Positions 58,551 through 64,000 of a stretch of DNA of 64,000 bases are shown here, piece after piece; position 1 is the stretch's first letter; every line of letters begins with the position of its first letter. Source of the DNA: AC-32 sp035624425. Its GTDB lineage: Bacteria > Actinomycetota > Thermoleophilia > Gaiellales > Gaiellaceae. The stretch covers positions 32,513-96,512 of the forward strand of contig DASPRN010000036.1 of NCBI GenBank assembly GCA_035624425.1. Direction: 5' to 3'. Under the pieces are notes generated by a model, which worked only from the letters and a program-made list of their open reading frames with translations, ran no database searches and was not told the DNA's origin. Position numbers and translations under genes: made by a program.

Positions 58551-59282
58551 CTGCGCCCGAGCGAGGACATCCTCACCGACGAGCCGCCGCCGCCCGCGGA
58601 CGAGCGCCGCGCCTACGGCCCCGAGCCGCTGCAGTTCGGCGACCTCCGCATCCCGGACGGCGACGGCCCCTTCCCGCTCGCGGTCGTCTTCCACGGCGGC
58701 TACTGGCAGTCGACGTACAACCTGACCCACACCGGCCACATGTGCCGCGCTCTCGCCGAGCAGGACATCGCGACCTGGAACGTCGAGTACCGCTGCGTCG
58801 GCGTCCCGGGCGGCGGCTGGCCCGCCGCACGCGAGGACGTTCGGCTCGCGGTCGAGCTCGCTCAAAGCCTGCCGTACGACCCTGTCGTGCTGGTCGGCCA
58901 CTCGGCCGGCGGCCAGCTCGCGCTCTGGGCGGGCAAGGATGCGGGCCTGCCGGTGGCCGCCCTCGCCCCGGTCTCCGACGTGCGCGACGCGGTGGAGCGG
59001 CGCGGCCCCGAGAGCGCGCCCGGCCGGTTCATGGCGCCCGAGGACTTTGCAAACGGCTCCCCGATCGAGCTGCTCCCGCTGGGCGTCCCGCAGATCCTGA
59101 TCCACGGCGTCGAGGACGACAGCGTCCCATATGCAATGAGCGAGCGCTACGTCACGGCCTCCAGAGGCGAGGCCGAGCTCGTCTCGCTGGAGGACACGGC
59201 CCACTTCGAGCTGATCGACCCGCAGGCGCCGCAGTTCGAGCACACGGTCGCCGCGATCGAGCGCCTGCTCCGGGACAGCTAG
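58551..59282 (+). CDS. Alpha/beta hydrolase (kynurenine formamidase/esterase-like), no normal start codon
   Basis: The protein has VVFHGGYWQSTYN as oxyanion region, GHSAGGQLALW with the nucleophile serine, HGVEDDSVP with the acid and DTAHFELID with the histidine, so it should be an active esterase or formamidase-like hydrolase. The first ATG is at 58740, but the HGG oxyanion strand lies upstream of it in the same open frame. No ATG, GTG or TTG occurs in frame before the GFA stop. A CTG at 58551, one base after that stop, gives a 243-residue protein of normal size and is my choice. A frameshift fusion with GFA is a less likely alternative. Confidence 0.75.
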   Translation: MRPSEDILTDEPPPPADERRAYGPEPLQFGDLRIPDGDGPFPLAVVFHGGYWQSTYNLTHTGHMCRALAEQDIATWNVEYRCVGVPGGGWPAAREDVRLAVELAQSLPYDPVVLVGHSAGGQLALWAGKDAGLPVAALAPVSDVRDAVERRGPESAPGRFMAPEDFANGSPIELLPLGVPQILIHGVEDDSVPYAMSERYVTASRGEAELVSLEDTAHFELIDPQAPQFEHTVAAIERLLRDS

Positions 59283-60167
59283 CTACTCGAGGTCGAGCGC
59301 GGCCCTGCGCACGCGGGTGAAGCCGGCGGCGCCGAGCACGCCCGCGTCATAGAGCCGCGTGAGCCAGCCGTGACCGCTGTTCGGGTCGGCCTCGCTCTCG
59401 AAGCTGCCGACGGCGGCGAACACGCGGCCGTCCCGAAACTCCCACTCCTCGATCTCGTCGTGGTTCCCCTCGACGTCTGCGCGGAAGGCCTCGAGGTCGG
59501 AGCCCAGCCGCTCCTTGACCGTGGAGAGCCAGTGCTCGTGCGGGTCGCGGTCGGGATCGACCCCGCAGCGGACGAGCAGGTCGTCGTGGATCTCCTCCAG
59601 GCCGATCGCGTCGAGGTAGCGCGCCGCCTCGGCCCAGTCGGGCGCCTCGCCGGGCTCGAGCGCGACCAGCTCGACGAACAGTCCGGCCTCCTGGGCGCGG
59701 GCAAGCGTCGCCTCTGCGGCCGAGCGGTCGTCGTCCTCGCGGTCGAGCGCGTGCTCGAGCTCGTGCTCCGGCAGCGTCGGCGTGTCGTCGGCCTCGCTGT
59801 AGTCGCGCTCGGCGGTCAGGTCGAGGTACGGCTCACCCTGCTCGTCCTCGGCGAGACGAGAATCGACGATCTGCCAGCTGATCGGCGCGCCGTCCTCCAG
59901 GGTGCTGAGGGTGTGCCCGGCCGTCGGCGCATCGTCCCGGTAGCGCCTGAAGGCGCCGAGCTCCTCGCGCCCGTCCGGGTGCCGGAGCCGCAGCCGGTAG
60001 CGCGCCGGCTTCAGCGAGATACGCGTCCCGTCCAACCGCTCCACGAGCCAGTCGCGCCCGTCGTAGCGGACGACGGCCCCCGCGACGAGCGGCTCCTCGC
60101 TCGTGTACGGGTGCACACGCTCGTGCCCCGAGCGGCTGACGTGCACGAGCTCGTAGCTGGTCGCCAC
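59283..60167 (-). CDS. Hypothetical protein
   Basis: This 294-residue acidic protein has no recognised domain, signal peptide or membrane segment. Residues 1-70 look like a small beta-rich module (VAGAVVRYDGRDWLVERLDGTRISLKPARYRLRLRHPDG); a charged stretch with many Asp/Glu follows, and the last 120 residues are mixed helical (DDLLVRCGVDPDRDPHEHW, GRVFAAVGSFESEADPNSGHGWL). GTG start at 60167 with a TAAGCT box six bases upstream. I cannot assign a function. It is convergent with the hydrolase, with no gap. Confidence 0.7.
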   Translation of the reverse strand: MATSYELVHVSRSGHERVHPYTSEEPLVAGAVVRYDGRDWLVERLDGTRISLKPARYRLRLRHPDGREELGAFRRYRDDAPTAGHTLSTLEDGAPISWQIVDSRLAEDEQGEPYLDLTAERDYSEADDTPTLPEHELEHALDREDDDRSAAEATLARAQEAGLFVELVALEPGEAPDWAEAARYLDAIGLEEIHDDLLVRCGVDPDRDPHEHWLSTVKERLGSDLEAFRADVEGNHDEIEEWEFRDGRVFAAVGSFESEADPNSGHGWLTRLYDAGVLGAAGFTRVRRAALDLE

Positions 60168-60173
60168 GCGCGA

Positions 60174-60179
60174 AGCTTA
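60174..60179 (-). promoter_or_regulatory. Candidate -10 box (TAAGCT) for the hypothetical gene
   Basis: Read on the minus strand, TAAGCT ends six bases before the GTG at 60167. The same hexamer precedes the exporter permease at 26788. Confidence 0.45.
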
Positions 60180-60230
60180 GAGGCGGACTGGCCAGGGCGG
60201 GCGGGAGTCTGGTGCTCCAAGAATGTGCGT

Positions 60231-60294
60231 TGAGCGGCCGCACGGGCGAAGCCCGCACGGCCTCCATCTCGGCGTCGCAGGCGACCGCCTTACC
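60231..60294 (-). repeat. Dispersed intergenic repeat, copy 7 (partial)
   Basis: On the minus strand it starts TAAGGCGGTCGCCTGCGACG, as in copy 3, and has the second hairpin GTGCGGGCTTCGCCCGTGCG, but the TCTGAAATGACCGGTCGA end is replaced by other sequence. It is a degraded copy, reversed relative to the cyclase gene downstream. Confidence 0.65.
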
Positions 60295-60298
60295 GGCC

Positions 60299-60304
60299 TA
60301 GACT
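60299..60304 (+). promoter_or_regulatory. Candidate -10 box (TAGACT) for the cyclase gene
   Basis: TAGACT ends six bases before the ATG at 60311, just outside repeat copy 7. No ribosome binding site is present between. Confidence 0.5.
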
Positions 60305-60310
60305 CGTCCC

Positions 60311-63300
60311 ATGCTGGTCTGCCCGAGCTGCGGGGCCGAGAACCGCGAGGGCGCGCGCTTCTGCGACGCCTGCGGCGCGGCGCTCGCCGACCCGGCGCAG
60401 GGGCGCGAGGTGCGGAAGGTCGTCACGGTGCTCTTCTGCGACGTCACCGGCTCGACCGCGCTCGGGGAGCGCATCGACCCCGAGAGCCTGCGCCGCGTGA
60501 TGGCGCGCTACTTCGAGACCGCAAAGGCGATCGTCGAGCGGCACGGCGGCACGGTTGAGAAGTTCATCGGTGACGCCGTCATGGCCGTCTTCGGCGTGCC
60601 CGCCGTGCACGAGGACGATGCTCTCCGAGCCATCCGCGCCGCGCATGAGCTGCGCAGCGGGCTCGGCGAGCTGAACGAGGAGCTCGAGCGCGGGTACGGC
60701 ACGCGGCTGGAGCTCCGCATGGGCGTCAACACCGGCGAGGTCGTCACGGGCACCGAGGAGCGGCTCGCGACCGGCGACGCCGTCAACGTCGCCGCCCGCC
60801 TCGAGCAGGCCGCAGAGCCCGGGGAGGTGCTCCTCGGCGAGGAGACGCACCGGCTCGTCCGCGCTGCGGCGGACGCCGAGCCGATCGAGCCGCTGGCGGC
60901 GAAGGGCAAGGCAGAGCGGCTGCAGGCGTACCGCCTCGTCTCGGTGCACGTAGCCGCTCCCGAGCGGCGGCAGGACGTGCCGATGGTCGGCCGCGCACGG
61001 CAGCGCAAACTGCTGGAGGACGCCTTCGCCGCGGCCGAGGCCGAGCGCTGCTGCCACCTTTTCACGATCCTCGGCACCGCGGGTGTGGGCAAGTCACGCC
61101 TCGTCGACGAGTTCCTGCGTGGGCTCTCGGGCGCGACGGTCGTCCGCGGCCGCTGCCTCTCCTACGGGGAAGGGATCAGCTACTGGCCCGTCACGGAGGT
61201 CGTCAAGCAGCTGCAGCCCGACGCGGACGAGAGCGCCGCGCTCGCGCCGATTCTCGGTGAGGGTGCAGCCGAGTCTCCGGACGAGATCGCCTGGGCTTTC
61301 CGCAAGCTGCTCGAGTCGCGCGCCGGCGAGCGGCCACTCGTGCTGGTCTTCGACGACGCGCACTGGGGCGAGCCCGCCTTTCTCGACCTCGTCGAGCACG
61401 TGGCCGACCTCAGCCGCGGCGCGCCGATCCTCCTGCTGTGCATGGCCCGCCCCGAGCTGCTCGACGAGCGTGCGACCTGGGGCGGCGGCAAGCTGAACGC
61501 GACCAACCTCCTGCTCGAGCCGCTGGCGCCGGAGGAGGCGGGCGAGCTGATCGAGGCGCTCACCGACGGGATCGCGGGCGACCTGCGTGAGCGGATCCTG
61601 GAGGCCGCCGGCGGCAACCCGCTCTTCGTCGAGGAGATGGTCGCGATGGCCGCCGAGGAGGCCGGCGAGATCGCCGTGCCGCCCACGATCCAGGCGCTGC
61701 TCGCCGCACGTCTCGACCAGCTCGAGCCGGCCGAGCGCGGCGTGCTCGAGCGAGGAGCGGTCGAGGGGCTCGTCTTCCACCGCGGCGCCGTCGCGGCGCT
61801 TACCCCGGAGGAGCAGGTGGACGGACGGCTCGTGACGCTCGTTCGCAAGGACCTCGTGCGTCCCGAGCAGGCTGTGCTCGCCGGTGACGACGCTTACCGC
61901 TTCCGCCACCTGTTGATCCGGGACACCGCCTACGAGGCGCTGCCGAAGGCCGCCCGCGCCGAGCTCCACGAGCGCTTCGCCCTCTGGCTCGAGGAGCACG
62001 GCGCCGATCTCGTCGAGCTCGACGAGATCCTCGGCTACCACCTCGAGCAGGCCTACCGCTACCGGACCGAGCTCGGCCCGCTGGACGAACGGGCAGAGGC
62101 GCTCGGCGCCAGGGCGGCAGAGCGGCTGCTGCGCGGCGGCGAGCGGGCAGAGGCTCGCTCGGACGACGTGGCTGCCGAGCGGTTGCTCGGCCGTGCGGCG
62201 GAGCTTCTGCCAGAGGACGCACCCGAGCGGCGGCAGGCACTGGCTTCCCGGGCGCACGCGGTCTCCGAGCTCGGCCGCTTCGCCGAGGCGGCCGAGCTGC
62301 GCGAGCAGGCCGTCGCCGCGGCTGAGGCCGCCGGGGACGAGGCGCTGCTCGCCCGGCTCACGCTGATCCGGATCGAGGCCGAGATCCAGTCCGATCCCGA
62401 CGCGACGATGGTCGACGCGCTCGCTGCCGCGCAAAGGGCGCTCGCAACGCTGGAGCGGTTCGGCGACGAGCACGGCGCGGTCTGGGCACTGCGCCTGATC
62501 GGCTGCTTCCAGGCCTGGCTCGGCCGGAGCGGGGACGCGGAGCGCACCTGGCTGAGCGGTCTCGAGCGGGCCGCCCACGCCAACCCACGGGCGCACGACG
62601 AGATCCTGGGGTGGCTCCTCTGGGAGACCTGGTGGGGGCCGGAGAACGCCGAGGACGGGCTTCTCCGCTGCGAGGAGTACATCCGCCAGATGGGCGTGTC
62701 GGGCTCGCGACGCTTCGAGGGAATCGCGTACGACCTCGGCGGCGTGCTCAAGGCATATCTCGGCCGCGTCGACGAGGGCAGGGCTGACATGGCGACCGGC
62801 CGCGGGATCCTGCGCGACCTGGGCGACGTGATCTGGTGGGCCGGCGCAGCGATGCTCGAGGGAGAGCTCGAGTTCGCAGCCGGGGAGCCGCAGCGTGCGT
62901 ACGACGCGCTCACCGAGGGTCAGGAGACTCTGGCGGCCCACGCCGAGACCGGGTATCTGGCAACGACGGTCGGCATGCGTAGCCAGGCCGCGCTGCTGCT
63001 CGGGCGGGAGGACGAGGCGCTCGAGCTGGCCGACGAGGCCGAGCGGCTCGCGCAGCGGGACGACTTCGAGCCGCGCAGCCGCATCACGCTCGTGCGAGCC
63101 CGGGTGCTGGCACGCCACGGTGATTTCGAGCGGGCGGACGAGCTGCTCGCGGAGGGAACGCGGATGGTCGAGGGCACCGACTACGTCTTCCTCTACATCG
63201 ATCTCCACAGGGCTCATGCCGAGGTCCACCGGCTTGCGGGCAGGACGGACGACGAGCGCGAGGCGCTCGAGAAGATGATCGCCGCCGCCGAGCAGAAGGG

Positions 63301-63349
63301 CCATCTGCTCGCTGTCGAGGAAGCTCGGGCCCGGCTTGCCAAGCTCTGA
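60311..63349 (+). CDS. Class III nucleotide cyclase with AAA ATPase and TPR regions
   Basis: This 1012-residue protein joins four parts: a zinc ribbon (CPSCGAENREGARFCDACG, 4-22), a class III cyclase domain (35-210), an AAA/STAND-like ATPase (P-loop GTAGVGKS at 255-262, Walker B LVFDDAHW near 348) and a long helical TPR-like region (about 570-1010). Cyclase residues needed for activity are present: Asp44 and Asp88 for metal, Lys84 for the base, and Asn159 and Arg163, so it should make cAMP. The ATPase-TPR part resembles MalT-type signal modules, and probably senses a ligand or protein that gates cyclase activity. No membrane helix. Confidence 0.9.
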   Translation: MLVCPSCGAENREGARFCDACGAALADPAQGREVRKVVTVLFCDVTGSTALGERIDPESLRRVMARYFETAKAIVERHGGTVEKFIGDAVMAVFGVPAVHEDDALRAIRAAHELRSGLGELNEELERGYGTRLELRMGVNTGEVVTGTEERLATGDAVNVAARLEQAAEPGEVLLGEETHRLVRAAADAEPIEPLAAKGKAERLQAYRLVSVHVAAPERRQDVPMVGRARQRKLLEDAFAAAEAERCCHLFTILGTAGVGKSRLVDEFLRGLSGATVVRGRCLSYGEGISYWPVTEVVKQLQPDADESAALAPILGEGAAESPDEIAWAFRKLLESRAGERPLVLVFDDAHWGEPAFLDLVEHVADLSRGAPILLLCMARPELLDERATWGGGKLNATNLLLEPLAPEEAGELIEALTDGIAGDLRERILEAAGGNPLFVEEMVAMAAEEAGEIAVPPTIQALLAARLDQLEPAERGVLERGAVEGLVFHRGAVAALTPEEQVDGRLVTLVRKDLVRPEQAVLAGDDAYRFRHLLIRDTAYEALPKAARAELHERFALWLEEHGADLVELDEILGYHLEQAYRYRTELGPLDERAEALGARAAERLLRGGERAEARSDDVAAERLLGRAAELLPEDAPERRQALASRAHAVSELGRFAEAAELREQAVAAAEAAGDEALLARLTLIRIEAEIQSDPDATMVDALAAAQRALATLERFGDEHGAVWALRLIGCFQAWLGRSGDAERTWLSGLERAAHANPRAHDEILGWLLWETWWGPENAEDGLLRCEEYIRQMGVSGSRRFEGIAYDLGGVLKAYLGRVDEGRADMATGRGILRDLGDVIWWAGAAMLEGELEFAAGEPQRAYDALTEGQETLAAHAETGYLATTVGMRSQAALLLGREDEALELADEAERLAQRDDFEPRSRITLVRARVLARHGDFERADELLAEGTRMVEGTDYVFLYIDLHRAHAEVHRLAGRTDDEREALEKMIAAAEQKGHLLAVEEARARLAKL

Positions 63350-63475
63350 CGGCGTCACCGCCTCGTCACCCGACTTGACCAAGCGCGTAACCCATCGCCG
63401 CCGCGAGGTCCTCTAGCGTCGCGCCCGAGCGCCGCACCCCGGCGGCGCTGTCAAGGGGGCATAAGGAGGAGCTGC
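63350..63475. other. 126-bp spacer before the last gene
   Basis: This spacer contains TTGACC at 63375-63380, which looks like a -35 box, but no matching -10 box at normal spacing was found. A strong Shine-Dalgarno AAGGAGGA lies at 63463-63470. No hairpin with a T tract was seen after the cyclase stop. Confidence 0.35.
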
Positions 63476-64000
63476 ATGTCACGCAGGAAGCGCTACCTCG
63501 CCGTGGCCGTGCTCGCGTGCTTCGGAGCCGTCGGCGGCGTTCTCGCCGGAGCGGGCGCGGGATCGCCGGAGTCGCCGAACCTCAGCAACGTCCCAACTGC
63601 GAACACGAAGTCCGAGGGCTACGCACCGGCGAGCAAGCTCTCGGTGGAGCTTCGGCAGGCCGCTGTCGCGCAGGGCTCGACGAAGCTCGAGAACCCCTCG
63701 GCTCCGATCGCCTACTACGGCTACGACAGCGACGTCGTCAACGCCGCGGGCGAGCCGCAGATGGTGCCGACGGCGTCGAGCCCGACACACGAGGCGCACA
63801 AGACCGAACCGGACAAGAACACCTATCTCGTCCTCAAGCACAGCCTGGCGGGGGCCGACCCGACCTACTGGTACGGGACGCACTTCCTCTTCCAGGGCCA
63901 CGAGTCCGGCGCGCCCGGCTACATCACCCGGATCAACCTGGACGCCGACGCCGCGCATCGCGTGACGCTGCTGGCGACGAAGGACTCCACGGGCGCGGAC
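63476..64000 (+). CDS. Secreted protein, N-terminal part (cut by window end); possibly DUF839/PhoX-like
   Basis: The 175 visible residues begin with a signal peptide (MSRRKRYLAVAVLACFGAVG followed by small residues to about position 30). The mature part has YYGYDSDVVNAAGEPQMVP, HEAHKTEPDKNTYLVL, YWYGTHFLFQGHESG and GYITRINLDADAAHRVTLLA. The last parts resemble beta-propeller phosphatase-like proteins of the DUF839/PhoX group as I remember them, which would make it a secreted metal-dependent phosphatase. This is tentative because most of the gene is outside. The ATG at 63476 has AAGGAGGA five bases upstream, so this gene uses a normal leader. Confidence 0.65.
   Translation, partial: MSRRKRYLAVAVLACFGAVGGVLAGAGAGSPESPNLSNVPTANTKSEGYAPASKLSVELRQAAVAQGSTKLENPSAPIAYYGYDSDVVNAAGEPQMVPTASSPTHEAHKTEPDKNTYLVLKHSLAGADPTYWYGTHFLFQGHESGAPGYITRINLDADAAHRVTLLATKDSTGAD

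Overview
The window reads as chromosomal DNA of a very GC-rich bacterium (roughly 70% G+C by eye), with many GTG starts, 4-base ATGA/GTGA gene overlaps, a complete coenzyme F420 operon, a HemE plus ferrochelatase haem module and an A/V-type ATP synthase. This combination fits an actinobacterium, possibly a deep lineage such as Thermoleophilia. That placement is an inference from gene content; no rRNA or tRNA gene is present to confirm it.

Layout. 1-2162: threonine catabolism (end of tdh, then kbl) and a CBS-domain protein. 2166-5367 (minus): M20 peptidase, flavin-reductase-like protein and tryptophanase/tyrosine phenol-lyase. 5434-13135 (minus): a nine-gene A/V-type ATP synthase operon in the order H-C-I-K-F-E-A-B-D. 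13252-47461: a surface-polysaccharide region of about 34 kb. It holds a UDP-xylose-synthase-like enzyme, a secreted glycoside hydrolase, a polyprenyl-phosphate sugar-phosphate transferase, many GT2 and GT4 glycosyltransferases, a GT-C membrane glycosyltransferase, several methyltransferases, an AsnB-type amidotransferase, two epimerases, a nucleotidyltransferase and two separate Wzm/Wzt-type ABC exporters. 47466-49739: hemE, hemH and a small conserved-looking gene. 49918-52943: F420 operon fbiD-fbiA-npdG-fbiB. 52966-60167: a mixed metabolic block (two alpha/beta hydrolases, GPH-type transporter, agmatinase family, histidine phosphatase, class III-like alcohol dehydrogenase beside a GFA-family protein, one orphan). 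60311-64000: a nucleotide cyclase/AAA/TPR protein and the start of a secreted protein.

The polysaccharide region looks able to start a lipid-linked glycan (sugar-phosphate transferase), make its nucleotide sugars (Uxs and epimerases), extend and decorate it (GTs, methyltransferases) and export it (two Wzm/Wzt pairs). A nine-gene minus-strand operon (45396 to 35178) supplies most of the GT and methyltransferase steps.

Three features cut across the genes. First, a dispersed intergenic repeat of about 80 bp (seven copies or remnants) carries two hairpins and an end motif TCTGAAATGACCGGTCGA; in four copies its first bases are the TGA stop codon of the gene before it. Second, many starts have a TANNNT box only 6-11 bases upstream and no ribosome binding site, which suggests widespread leaderless transcription. 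Third, three tail-to-tail gene pairs share a single CTAG so that both strands stop in the same four bases. Two genes (atpB and the hydrolase at 58551) appear to need CTG start codons. No CRISPR array, insertion sequence, phage gene, tRNA or rRNA was recognised. No stretch over 300 bases lacks a gene.
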